DNA from: Desulfobacterales bacterium | GTDB lineage: Bacteria; Desulfobacterota; Desulfobacteria; Desulfobacterales; ETH-SRB1 | Direction: 5' to 3' | NCBI GenBank assembly: GCA_030669465.1 | Contig: DAOVDN010000014.1 | Coordinates: forward strand, 1-11,080 | Length of the DNA stretch: 11,080 nucleotides | Position numbers and translations under genes: made by a program | Shown: piece by piece, positions 1 through 6,133 of the stretch | How positions within the stretch are numbered: position 1 is the first letter of the stretch | Layout of the letters: every line of letters begins with the position of its first letter | Notes under the pieces: model-generated | Told to the model about the DNA's origin: nothing | What the model saw: the letters and a program-made list of their open reading frames with translations, nothing else | Databases searched by the model: none

Positions 1-136
1 TGGTAAGGACTTATTTGTTCACTACTCTGCTATTAATACGTCAGGATTCAAGACTCTCTCCGAAGGTGACCGTGTGAGTTTTGAGATTGAAGAGAGCGAG
101 AGAGGGCCTGAGGCAAAGAACGTTACTAAATTATGA
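1..136 (+). CDS. Cold-shock protein (CspA family), 3' end only
   Basis: The reading frame starting at base 2 gives the last 44 residues of a cold-shock-domain protein and ends at TGA 134-136. The window begins with [11 protein letters not shown], which contains the RNP2 nucleic-acid-binding motif (DLFVHYSAI), followed by the typical [17 protein letters not shown] strand-turn-strand and the ending [10 protein letters not shown]. Cold-shock proteins are about 66-70 residues, so roughly 22-25 residues, including the RNP1 motif (KGFGFI type), lie to the left of the window. Such proteins bind single-stranded RNA and DNA and act as RNA chaperones in the cytoplasm. It is convergent with the nitrilase-type gene, whose stop is 53 bases away, and no convincing intrinsic terminator separates them. 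The family call is secure; which paralogue this is, and whether it is cold-induced, cannot be seen. Confidence 0.9.
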   Translation, partial: GKDLFVHYSAINTSGFKTLSEGDRVSFEIEESERGPEAKNVTKL

Positions 137-189
137 TACTCTCGTAAAAAAGTCATTTGCGAGCGAGATTGAACATTTTTGGGAGAATA

Positions 190-1002
190 CTATCTCTCTT
201 CATACAATTCCGGCCTTCTGTTCGGAAGAAAGAATCGCATTCTGTGATTTCGTATCCTTGCCAGATCGTCCGCCTTTAGATCCGCAATTATTATGCCTTC
301 CTTTCCGCTTGAGTCCTTCTCAATAATCTCACCGGATGGCCCTATTATAACGGAAATACCCGGAAAGTTAAGCCCCTTTTCATTTTTACCGCTCTGATTG
401 CATGCAATAACAAAGATACTGTTATCATAGGCTCTTGCGGGAAGATGCCGCATCCATGATCTGAATTTCTCATCCGGAGTTCCTCTGGGAGATGCATGCG
501 GAATAAAAATAATATCGGTTCCCTTCAGAGCCATATGGGCGGAAAGCTCAGGAAAATGGGCATCATAGCAAAGCTGTATTCCAAATTTAACACCATCTGT
601 CTCAAACAGCGGGATTTTGTTGCCCGGTGTAAAAATGGTGCGTTCAGGCGGAGCTATGTGCAGCTTTCGGTATACACCTAAAACACCGTCGGGTTTTACT
701 GCCAGATGGCTTGCAAATATACGGTCATCCTCACCCATTTCGAGCATTCCTGCAAGGATGACAATATTTTCATCTGCGGCCAAATTTAAAAGATTTCCGG
801 TTATCGGACCAGGAACAGGTTCTGCCAGCTCTTCTGCATTCTTGTTTATGACATACCCTGTGATATTCATTTCAGGAAAACAGATAATAGCGGCATCTTT
901 TCTTTTTGCCTCCTTTATCCACCCGGCCATCCGATCAAGGTTACTGCTTATTTTGCCAACCAGTGAGCAAAAATTTACAACTGCAACGCGTATATCTTTC
1001 AT
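190..1002 (-). CDS. Nitrilase-superfamily carbon-nitrogen hydrolase
   Basis: This 270-residue protein is a cytoplasmic C-N hydrolase of the nitrilase superfamily, whose members cleave amides, carbamoyl groups or nitriles. The catalytic triad is visible: Glu44 in CFPEMNITGY, Lys113 in YRKLHI and the nucleophile Cys145 in QLCYDAHFPE. A second conserved Glu lies near residue 120 (APPE). Length matches the stand-alone family. The substrate cannot be read from sequence; N-carbamoyl-amine amidohydrolase and omega-amidase-like enzymes are the closest types by motif style. The gene lies 32 bases after the siroheme-decarboxylase-like gene on the same strand, so the two are probably co-transcribed, but no pathway link is evident. 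The ribosome site before ATG 1002 is weak, so the start rests on the family N-terminus (IRVAVVNF strand). It is the last gene of the minus-strand series. Confidence 0.88.
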   Translation of the reverse strand: MKDIRVAVVNFCSLVGKISSNLDRMAGWIKEAKRKDAAIICFPEMNITGYVINKNAEELAEPVPGPITGNLLNLAADENIVILAGMLEMGEDDRIFASHLAVKPDGVLGVYRKLHIAPPERTIFTPGNKIPLFETDGVKFGIQLCYDAHFPELSAHMALKGTDIIFIPHASPRGTPDEKFRSWMRHLPARAYDNSIFVIACNQSGKNEKGLNFPGISVIIGPSGEIIEKDSSGKEGIIIADLKADDLARIRNHRMRFFLPNRRPELYEER

Positions 1003-1034
1003 GACTCATATCCGCACCGAAGGGCGCTAAGTTC

Positions 1035-1490
1035 TTAAAGATCGAAGTGAGCTTTTATCTTAAAAACCTTTGTTGCGGGCAGGTTGATAATATCCGTTAC
1101 CCCTGTTTCCTGAGAGATCTTTTCAAGGTTCTTATTTATTTCCTCCATTGACGGCGCAATAAATGTAAACCAGATATTAAATTTACTCTCCCGCTTGTAA
1201 TTGTGGGTCACTCCGGAATAGCGATTGACCGTCATGGCAAACGAATCGATCTTATCCTCCGGAACCTTTGCTGCGCAGAGAGTGCTGACAAACCCTAATT
1301 TTTCAGGAACAAAATTGCCGCCGATTCGACGTATGATGCCCTTTTCCTTTAACCTGGAGAGCCGCTTTAAAACGTCATTTTCAGAAAGACCGAACTCACC
1401 GGCAATGGAAAGATAGGGGCGAGGCGTGATGGGAAAGTCAGATTGTATCCGGTTAAGTATCGCCCTGTCTGTATCATCAATTGGGGGCAT
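1035..1490 (-). CDS. ahbA: Siroheme decarboxylase-type protein, AhbA-like (Lrp/AsnC fold)
   Basis: This 151-residue protein has an N-terminal winged helix of Lrp/AsnC type (residues 5-60: DRAILNRIQ, then LSENDVLKRLSRLKEKGIIRRIGGNF) and a C-terminal ferredoxin-like domain. The combination of RRIGGNFVPEKLGF, GVTHNYKRE (His96, Tyr98) and NIWFTF is diagnostic of the AhbA/AhbB/NirD-L-G-H family rather than of amino-acid regulators. In sulfate reducers and archaea, AhbA and AhbB form a heterodimer that converts siroheme to 12,18-didecarboxysiroheme in the alternative haem pathway. GVTHNY and NIWFT favour the A-type subunit. The usual partner ahbB is not in this window. Start ATG 1490 has AAGGA seven bases upstream. 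It lies between yjbQ and the amidohydrolase, and the 166-base gap before it suggests it may have its own promoter, although none is obvious. A regulatory role cannot be excluded. Confidence 0.78.
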   Translation of the reverse strand: MPPIDDTDRAILNRIQSDFPITPRPYLSIAGEFGLSENDVLKRLSRLKEKGIIRRIGGNFVPEKLGFVSTLCAAKVPEDKIDSFAMTVNRYSGVTHNYKRESKFNIWFTFIAPSMEEINKNLEKISQETGVTDIINLPATKVFKIKAHFDL

Positions 1491-1592
1491 GAGTTATTCC
1501 TTAATATTGATATAGCCACAAAAAGGCGCAAAATGCACAAAATATAACATTGCAGTTTTTTCTAATTTTATCAAGTTCATAACGGTTTTAAA

Positions 1593-1626
1593 TAATTCGC
1601 AATTCCTAAATTCCTAAATTCGCAAT
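1593..1626. repeat. Short direct repeats, 7-8 bp period (AATTCCTA type)
   Basis: Between yjbQ and ahbA, the segment holds TTCGCAA, two copies of TTCCTAAA and a second TTCGCAA in register. It is short and AT-rich, and resembles the seven-base-periodic arrays found further right in the window. It does not overlap a gene. Confidence 0.55.
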
Positions 1627-1654
1627 CACCTGTAAAAAGTTCTTTTTACAGGTG
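1627..1654. repeat. Perfect 13-bp inverted repeat just after yjbQ
   Basis: CACCTGTAAAAAG (1627-1639) is followed after two bases by its exact reverse complement (1642-1654). It begins three bases after the yjbQ stop codon on the minus strand. The stem carries A/T tracts, but there is no unpaired T run after it, so it could act as a 3'-end stabilising hairpin or weak terminator for yjbQ rather than as a classic intrinsic terminator. Confidence 0.7.
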
Positions 1655-1656
1655 CA

Positions 1657-2055
1657 TCAATATTTGCCCTGTAAAAAACGGACATTTACCTTTCTTGTTC
1701 GCGGGCCGTCAAATTCGCAAAAAAATATTCCCTGCCACGTACCTAACAAAAGCCGGCTATTTTCTATTGCAATCATCTCTGAAGGTCCGACAATTGTTGA
1801 TTTTACATGGGCTGGTGAATTTCCCTCAAGATGTCTGTATCCGGCCTCCCAGGGGACGATCTTGTTTAAGATCATCATAATATCGGCCTTAACATTCGGA
1901 TCCGCACTTTCATTAATTGTTATGGCAGCGGTCGTGTGAGGCACATAAAGCATGCAAAGACCTTCGATTATCCCGGAAGAGTGAACTGCCTGCTCTATTT
2001 CCGATGTAATATCAATTAATTCTGTTTTGGCTCTGGTTTTAACTGTAATAATCAT
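1657..2055 (-). CDS. yjbQ: YjbQ/UPF0047 family protein (secondary thiamine-phosphate synthase-like)
   Basis: This 132-residue single-domain protein is a full-length member of the YjbQ (UPF0047) family. Hallmarks in order are the VPHTTAAITINESADP segment (His40), the block around YRHLEGNSPAHVKSTIVG (His75, His83) and the C-terminal LGTWQGIFFCEFDGPRTRKV. Members form compact trimers; the Escherichia coli protein has a weak thiamine-phosphate synthase activity, but the true cellular role is not established, so the product name should be read as a family label. The gene lies beyond the strong terminator that follows dsrC and is probably a separate transcription unit. A 14-bp inverted repeat lies 16 bases upstream of ATG 2055, inside its likely leader. 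The Shine-Dalgarno match is weak (GGGA). No functional link with DsrC is visible. Confidence 0.9.
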   Translation of the reverse strand: MIITVKTRAKTELIDITSEIEQAVHSSGIIEGLCMLYVPHTTAAITINESADPNVKADIMMILNKIVPWEAGYRHLEGNSPAHVKSTIVGPSEMIAIENSRLLLGTWQGIFFCEFDGPRTRKVNVRFLQGKY

Positions 2056-2070
2056 CTTAGCTTCCCAATA

Positions 2071-2106
2071 GAGACCTTTGAAAAATGTTCAATTTTCAAA
2101 GGTCTC
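2071..2106. repeat. Perfect 14-bp inverted repeat in front of yjbQ
   Basis: GAGACCTTTGAAAA (2071-2084), an 8-base loop, then the exact reverse complement (2093-2106). It lies between the dsrC terminator and the yjbQ start codon. It may be a dispersed palindromic element or a leader hairpin or operator affecting yjbQ; the sequence alone does not decide. Confidence 0.75.
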
Positions 2107-2117
2107 TAATACAGCAC

Positions 2118-2152
2118 AAAAAAAGCCCTGCGTCCAAAGCAGGGCTTTTTTT
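2118..2152 (-). terminator. Strong bidirectional-type intrinsic terminator after dsrC
   Basis: The GC-rich stem GCCCTGC/GCAGGGC closes a 7-base loop (GTCCAAA) and is flanked by seven A on the left and seven T on the right, giving a 14-bp perfect stem with a T tract in either direction. It is 44 bases downstream of the dsrC stop, so on the minus strand it should end the dsrC (and possibly the whole hdr-flx-dsrC) transcript. Confidence 0.92.
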
Positions 2153-2195
2153 GTTAGAAGTTGGAAATGGATAAATCCGATCGCACTCTTTTTGA

Positions 2196-2513
2196 CTAAA
2201 CGCATCCGGTCGGTTTTGGAAGAGCAGCCATCTTGCATGCTCCTTTGCCGGGTCCGGACGGGTAGAGTTCATAAATATGCTTCAGTTTGAAACCGGTAAC
2301 TTTGGAAAGGACACGAACCATAGGAGCGATTCCGTTCTTTTCATAATAATCTCGAAGCACTTTGATCATCAAACGATGTTCATCATTAACCTCATCAATG
2401 CCCTCTACGGTTTTTACATACATTATCCATTCTTCACAATAGTTGTTAAAATCATCAATAAATCCATCCTCGTCTGTGGTAAATGTTTTTCCCTGAAATT
2501 CAACTTGTGGCAT
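2196..2513 (-). CDS. dsrC: DsrC, sulfur-carrier protein of dissimilatory sulfite reduction
   Basis: This 105-residue protein has the usual DsrC length and fold signature (VEFQGKTFTTDEDGFI at the N-terminus, LYPSGPGKGACKMAALPKPTGCV at the end). Both redox cysteines of the mobile C-terminal arm are present: Cys93 (GACKMA) and the penultimate Cys104 (TGCV). It is therefore a canonical DsrC and not a one-cysteine TusE or DsrC-like variant. DsrC is the substrate partner of DsrAB, takes up the sulfite-derived sulfur as a trisulfide between the two cysteines, and is then reduced by membrane DsrMKJOP and possibly by soluble Hdr-like complexes. Start ATG 2513 is preceded by a very strong AAAGGAGGG site. 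It follows flxA by about 130 AT-rich bases containing a candidate promoter, and ends in a strong terminator. Its position directly behind an hdr-flx set is informative. Confidence 0.97.
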   Translation of the reverse strand: MPQVEFQGKTFTTDEDGFIDDFNNYCEEWIMYVKTVEGIDEVNDEHRLMIKVLRDYYEKNGIAPMVRVLSKVTGFKLKHIYELYPSGPGKGACKMAALPKPTGCV

Positions 2514-2590
2514 TAAAAAAACCCTCCTTTAAAATAGTTATTCTTTGCGGCCAACGGCCTTTTAATCCGACTTTTTTATATTTTTCTGCT

Positions 2591-2617
2591 TTTATATTAT
2601 TAATTTATCAATGTCAA
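2591..2617 (-). promoter_or_regulatory. Candidate sigma-70 promoter for dsrC
   Basis: On the minus strand, TTGACA (2617-2612) and TATAAA (2596-2591) are separated by 15 bases in the AT-rich gap before dsrC. The -35 is perfect and the -10 matches five of six positions, but the spacing is shorter than the ideal 17. It would give dsrC a leader of about 70 bases and expression independent of flxA. Confidence 0.4.
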
Positions 2618-2642
2618 TATGAAAAAAAATAAATATTCACGC

Positions 2643-3521
2643 CTAGAATTCCTTTGGCATATTATTCAACTGGGCTAATGTAAAAACCGGGCCGTCTTTG
2701 CATACAAATTCTTTGCCGATATTGCATCTGCCGCACATCCCGATACCACATTTCATGCGCATTTCAAGGGACATTATTATATGATCATGGGTATAGCCGA
2801 GCTTGTCCAGTACGGGCTGTGTAAACTTGATCATGATCGGCGGGCCGCAAATAATGGCATACGTCTCTGTATTTCCGAGAGGCGCTTTCTGTTCGGTAAT
2901 GGCCGGCACAAATCCTACATTGTATTTCCAGTCCGGATCATCTGTAGTGTCCACGGTAATGTGCATATTGATATCGGTGCGAGTTTCCCAGACAGCGAGT
3001 TCATCCCTGTAAAGGAGCATGCCTGGAGATCGCGCGCCGTATATGACATGGATGTCTTTAAATTTCGGGCGCATGACCGGATCCAGCATATAGACTATAG
3101 ATGAACGGAGTGTGGTAAAGGCAAAGCCGCCGCCGATGATCACAATATTCTTTCCTTGCAAAATATCCCAGGGATAAGAGTTACCGAGCGGTCCGCGTAT
3201 CCCCATAATATCGCCTTCCTTCATAGAATGGAGGTGAGTTGTAACCAGTCCGACCTTGTTGACCGTAAACATAACATACCCTTTTTCCGGGGGGGATGAT
3301 GCAATCCCTATGGGTATTTCGCCCTTTCCTGCCACGGAAAGCTCAGCGAACTGACCGGGTTTATAAGAAAACTTTTCTTCGTCAGCAGGGTTTAAAAAAA
3401 CGAGCTTGAATGTCTTGAGATTTTTATCTTCGGTTTCGGTTACTATTTCGTCAATGCGAACCGGATAAGGCAAATATGGATTGTTGATTGTTGATTGTTG
3501 ATTGTTGATTGAAAAATCCAC
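2643..3521 (-). CDS. flxA: FlxA-like FAD/NAD(P)-binding oxidoreductase with C-terminal [2Fe-2S] site
   Basis: This 292-residue protein resembles the gamma subunit of sulfhydrogenases and FlxA: a ferredoxin-reductase-type FAD barrel (about 20-115; PGQFAEL and IGIASSP bind flavin), an NAD-binding domain (about 122-245; VIIGGGFAFTTLRS, CGPPIM) and a C-terminal [2Fe-2S] cysteine set Cys258, Cys263, Cys266, Cys274 (MKCGIGMCGRCNIG, VCKDGPVF). In the FlxABCD-HdrABC complex this subunit oxidises NADH and passes electrons to the iron-sulfur subunits. Start GTG 3521 is chosen because a perfect AGGAGGTG lies four bases upstream. The first 14 residues (MDFSINNQQSTINN) are encoded by a seven-base tandem repeat, and the family homology begins only at about residue 15, so this tail is probably not functional and the frame depends on repeat number. 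It is last of the flx genes, with dsrC next. Confidence 0.9.
   Translation of the reverse strand: MDFSINNQQSTINNPYLPYPVRIDEIVTETEDKNLKTFKLVFLNPADEEKFSYKPGQFAELSVAGKGEIPIGIASSPPEKGYVMFTVNKVGLVTTHLHSMKEGDIMGIRGPLGNSYPWDILQGKNIVIIGGGFAFTTLRSSIVYMLDPVMRPKFKDIHVIYGARSPGMLLYRDELAVWETRTDINMHITVDTTDDPDWKYNVGFVPAITEQKAPLGNTETYAIICGPPIMIKFTQPVLDKLGYTHDHIIMSLEMRMKCGIGMCGRCNIGKEFVCKDGPVFTLAQLNNMPKEF
3479..3511. repeat. Heptanucleotide tandem repeat inside the 5' end of flxA
   Basis: There are four perfect GTTGATT units (3483-3489, 3490-3496, 3497-3503, 3504-3510) with partial units at each edge, about 4.7 copies. The array starts 8 bases inside the coding sequence, between the GTG start codon and the first conserved residues of flxA. 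Seven is not a multiple of three, so gain or loss of one unit would shift the frame. Confidence 0.92.
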
Positions 3522-3534
3522 AACACCTCCTGAA

Positions 3535-3569
3535 TTTATGATGGTTGATTTATGATTGTTGATTTGTGG
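3535..3569. repeat. Degenerate heptad array upstream of flxA
   Basis: Five consecutive seven-base blocks (TTTATGA, TGGTTGA, TTTATGA, TTGTTGA, TTTGTGG) with a clear 14-base super-period lie immediately upstream of the flxA ribosome site. It is the same family of repeat as the array within flxA. Confidence 0.75.
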
Positions 3570-3650
3570 AATCGCTTTGCTCTGTCATTTTTGCTTTGTA
3601 AGCATTAATTGTTAACATAGGATAGTGGCCGAAGTTAGAACCATGCAACA

Positions 3651-3685
3651 GTCATCAATCATCAGTCAACAATCAACAATCATAA
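3651..3685. repeat. Degenerate heptad array overlapping the stop codon of the gene at 3680
   Basis: Five seven-base blocks in register (GTCATCA, ATCATCA, GTCAACA, ATCAACA, ATCATAA) run into the 3' end of the neighbouring coding region, whose TGA stop (3682-3680) lies inside the array. Confidence 0.75.
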
Positions 3686-4720
3686 ATCCCCATAGCTGTT
3701 CATCATATCGCAAACCCTTCGTATATCAATATTGACAGGACACAAGCGGATACATCGACCACATCCAACACATTGAATTCCATCACCATACTTATCTACA
3801 TAATATTTCAGCTTGTGCATAAATCGCTGCCGAACCCTCTGCGTCCTGGTGTTTCTTGGATTGTATCCTGATCCGTGTAATGTAAAGAGGGGATACATAC
3901 AGCTATCCCAATTGCGCATACGTATCCCTGAGCACCCGTTAACCTCGTCCTGAATGTCGAAACACCAGCACGTAGGGCAAACATATGTACATGTTCCACA
4001 GTTTATGCAGGCAAAAGCCAACTCCTCCCAAAAAGGCGCATCAAAAAGATCGGTAGTTGTTTTGTCACTTAATTTATCAGTGGCGATAAAAGAGGTTATT
4101 CTGGCCTCTGCCTCATGTTTCATGCTTTCAATCTGTTTGCAGGCATCAACCTCTGTATCCCAGCCGGCAGCTTTTAACAGGTTTTCTCCCTTTGAAGTAA
4201 TTATCTTTGCAAAATAATGATCTCCTGCATCAACAAGGAGAAGATCAAGCCCCTCTTCATGAAAAGGCCCGCAACCGGCAGTCGTGCAGAAACAGGTGCT
4301 GCACGGGTTATTGCATGCAAGCCCGACAAATGTGGTTGCTTCATAGGACTTGACCCAGTATGGATCCTTATACTCAGGAGTATCAAAATTGCGTTTAACA
4401 ATTAAAAAAGCCGCTGCGTCACAAGGTCTTATACCGATTACAGCCCGGGGTGAATAATCCTTATTTATCTCTTTCATTACATGATGATCTTCTTTTCTTT
4501 CATCCAGACAGTATTTAAACATCGCCTCGGACTGGGGATAGACAATCGATTTTGGCGAAAGGCGTGTATTGAAATAATGAAGATCAGGCAGTTTACCTTT
4601 ATCGAGCTCTTTAAAGCTGTGAAAATTATCATCCTTTACAGGGCCAAATAATCGGTAGGATCCATTTAAATTTTCAAGACCTTTGGCCCAATTTTTCTTG
4701 TCAATTCTTACGACCTTCAT
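3680..4720 (-). CDS. Flx-type 4Fe-4S dicluster electron-transfer subunit (sulfhydrogenase beta-like)
   Basis: This 346-residue protein resembles the HydB/AsrA-type beta subunit of sulfhydrogenases and anaerobic sulfite reductases, which in Flx complexes corresponds to FlxB or FlxC. An N-terminal part carries IGIRPCDAAAF (Cys100) and the cysteine-dense LACNNPCSTCFCTTAGCGP (Cys136-Cys150). The C-terminal part carries two ferredoxin sets: Cys238/241/244/248 (CINCGTCTYVCP) and Cys317/320/323/327 (CVGCGRCIRLCP), each expected to bind [4Fe-4S]. It would wire FlxA to HdrA/FlxD. No signal peptide or membrane segment is present, so it is cytoplasmic. Start ATG 4720 has AAAGG nine bases before it, overlapping the stop of the preceding gene, so the two are translationally close. 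The TGA stop falls within a heptad array, and a 158-base repeat-rich gap then separates it from flxA. Confidence 0.85.
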   Translation of the reverse strand: MKVVRIDKKNWAKGLENLNGSYRLFGPVKDDNFHSFKELDKGKLPDLHYFNTRLSPKSIVYPQSEAMFKYCLDERKEDHHVMKEINKDYSPRAVIGIRPCDAAAFLIVKRNFDTPEYKDPYWVKSYEATTFVGLACNNPCSTCFCTTAGCGPFHEEGLDLLLVDAGDHYFAKIITSKGENLLKAAGWDTEVDACKQIESMKHEAEARITSFIATDKLSDKTTTDLFDAPFWEELAFACINCGTCTYVCPTCWCFDIQDEVNGCSGIRMRNWDSCMYPLFTLHGSGYNPRNTRTQRVRQRFMHKLKYYVDKYGDGIQCVGCGRCIRLCPVNIDIRRVCDMMNSYGDL

Positions 4721-4729
4721 GGTATACCT

Positions 4730-5677
4730 TTATTTTATAAAATCTTCCGGATCATCGGGTCTGTATGTATCGAGTGGCGGACGTTCATCCAGGGATAGGC
4801 CTGCCTCCCAACCATACAGTTCAAGACAATCCTTTTCCAGCTTTTTTGTAAATGTCCTTACCTTTATACCCATTGGACATGCGCGCTCACAGGCGCCACA
4901 ATCAGTGCACCTGCCTGCGCAATGAAAGGCCCTCAAAAAATGGAATGTCCTTGTATCCGTGGGATTTATGCTTTTGCCTACCCACTGGGGCCGGGATTCG
5001 TCCACGAAACATGTGGGGCAGTAGCAAAGGGGACATGCATTTTTGCATGCATAGCAGCGAATGCAGGCCGAGAGGAGGTTGTCGAAAAATCTGTATTTTT
5101 CTTCAGGCGGCATGGCCTCAATCCGGCGTACATCCTCATATCTATCCACATCTTTTTGTTCTTCGACAAGATCGGCAACAAGCTCATCATATATAACAGG
5201 ATTCCGGTGGATGCATATAGCGCAGTTTTCCTGCAATATCTCAGCCTTGCTTAGTATCTTCTCAAAACCATCACCCTTTACAATAATCTTGCTTTCCTCT
5301 TCTACAACCTCTTTTATTTCTTTTTCAAACATTGAGTTAATCTTGTGCCTGTCGATCATCCCCTTGCATGGAGCACCAATGATAAATAATTGGTCCCTTA
5401 CGATCTTGTTTTCAATTATGTGGGTGACAATGTTTCGTGAATCGCACCCCTTGGCAATAACACCTATTTTTTCTTTTCTGTCTGTCAGATAGTTTGCCAG
5501 GTTGATTCCGCAGTTGCTGTCCCACACAAGATTTTTTATGTCTTCGGAACTTTTTACGAAACATGGCTCATTCATCATTGGCACGGTTCCCTTGCGGAAA
5601 CCTATTATCATATCAACAACGCCCTCTCTTAAGAGCCTTTCTGATATTCCCTTTATTTTATCTATATATCCTAGCAT
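4730..5677 (-). CDS. Flx-type 4Fe-4S subunit with FrhB-like N-terminal region
   Basis: The protein has 315 residues from ATG 5677. Its first two thirds (YIDKIKGISERLLREG, VIAKGCDSRNIV, GAPCKGMID and ENCAICIHRNP) resemble the coenzyme F420 hydrogenase/dehydrogenase beta (FrhB) fold. The C-terminal third has two ferredoxin cysteine sets, CIRCYACKNACP and CTDCGACERACP, with an extra cysteine cluster CYCPTC between them. It corresponds by position to FlxC or FlxB. A flavin on the FrhB-like part is possible but not provable here. ATG 5677 is preferred because AAGG lies nine bases upstream and the family homology begins there; an in-frame TTG at 5722 would add 15 residues but lacks a ribosome site. 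It ends nine bases before the next start codon (AAAGG overlaps the TAA). A repeat-filled gap of about 450 bases separates it from flxD. Confidence 0.82.
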   Translation of the reverse strand: MLGYIDKIKGISERLLREGVVDMIIGFRKGTVPMMNEPCFVKSSEDIKNLVWDSNCGINLANYLTDRKEKIGVIAKGCDSRNIVTHIIENKIVRDQLFIIGAPCKGMIDRHKINSMFEKEIKEVVEEESKIIVKGDGFEKILSKAEILQENCAICIHRNPVIYDELVADLVEEQKDVDRYEDVRRIEAMPPEEKYRFFDNLLSACIRCYACKNACPLCYCPTCFVDESRPQWVGKSINPTDTRTFHFLRAFHCAGRCTDCGACERACPMGIKVRTFTKKLEKDCLELYGWEAGLSLDERPPLDTYRPDDPEDFIK

Positions 5678-5745
5678 GTTAGGCCGCCTTGCTTTTGATG
5701 AAATATCCGAGGCATATTTCAAAAAAGGGGTAGATTACTCTCCTC

Positions 5746-5809
5746 TGTCAAATTTCAATTTATTTAATGTCAAATTTCAAAGCTCAAATATCAAATCAAT
5801 GCCAAATGC
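5746..5809. repeat. Degenerate heptad array (TTGRNNT type on the minus strand)
   Basis: On the minus strand the blocks TTGATAT, TTGAGCT, TTGAAAT, TTGACAT, then TTGAAAT and TTGACAG follow at seven-base steps, with a short AT-rich break in the middle. The array lies between flxD and the FrhB-like gene and is non-coding. Confidence 0.65.
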
Positions 5810-5947
5810 TTAAATGAAAGAATTTCTCTCTAAGCACAGCTATGCTGGAGAAGAGTTTGAAACCCGTCCATAACGTTTTCAGTTATCACCTAATCCATGT
5901 TCTCCAAACATTTCGAAGCCATGCACCCTACATAACTATCAAGGAAA

Positions 5948-6005
5948 TTGCTTCGCTTCGCCTTCCGGGGCGTAGGCCATGTCCCTACGGGCCGGAGGCT
6001 CGCAA
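5948..6005. repeat. Imperfect palindromic intergenic element
   Basis: Nested arms are visible: TTGC (5948-5951) with GCAA (6002-6005), GCCTTCCGG (5960-5968) with CCGGAGGC (5992-5999, one bulged T), and CGTAGG (5971-5976) with CCTACG (5984-5989) around a 7-base loop. It is GC-rich in an otherwise AT-rich gap and looks like a dispersed REP/MITE-like hairpin. Its copy number in the genome cannot be seen. Confidence 0.65.
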
Positions 6006-6049
6006 TGACCAATACCCTAACTTTTTGAGAAGTTGAGCTAATATTCCGT

Positions 6050-6094
6050 AACTGTTGGTATTTATAATATAAAACAGTTAGCGCTGGTAAGCGC
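6050..6094. repeat. Two adjacent inverted repeats downstream of flxD
   Basis: AACTGTT (6050-6056) pairs with AACAGTT (6073-6079) around an AT-rich palindromic core, and GCGCT (6081-6085) pairs with AGCGC (6090-6094) around GGTA. On the minus strand the second hairpin comes first after flxD and is followed by TAACTGTTTTAT, so it could be a weak terminator. Confidence 0.5.
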
Positions 6095-6102
6095 ATTCCT
6101 TA

Positions 6103-6133
6103 ACTTTAGGCACTTTAGCTCACTTTAGGCACT
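6103..6133. repeat. 12-bp direct repeat at the flxD stop codon
   Basis: ACTTTAGGCACT occurs at 6103-6114 and again at 6122-6133, with a partial TTTAGCT copy between them. The second copy contains the flxD TAA stop (6127-6125) and its last two codons, so the 3' end of flxD is part of the repeat. Confidence 0.7.

Larger units (their letters stand above)
5678..6124. other. Gene-free, repeat-filled gap between flxD and the FrhB-like gene
   Basis: No convincing gene is present in this 447-base stretch on either strand; the short open frames read through palindromes and repeats. It contains, from left to right, a TTGRNNT-type heptad array (5746-5809), an imperfect palindrome (5948-6005), an inverted repeat (6050-6079), a small GC hairpin (6081-6094) and a 12-bp direct repeat ending at the flxD stop. 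It interrupts what is otherwise a tight operon. Confidence 0.7.

Noticed and set aside
137..189. Terminator between the cold-shock gene and the amidohydrolase gene
   Set aside because: Only a four-base CTCG/CGAG pairing with a long loop is present, which is too weak to call.
4730..5722. TTG at 5722 as the start of the FrhB-like flx gene
   Set aside because: No ribosome site precedes it and the extra 15 residues do not look like the family; ATG 5677 has an AAGG upstream and matches where the homology begins.
5842..6096. Short open frames on both strands in the flxD-FrhB-like gap
   Set aside because: They read through the palindrome and inverted repeats and show no domain or coding signature.
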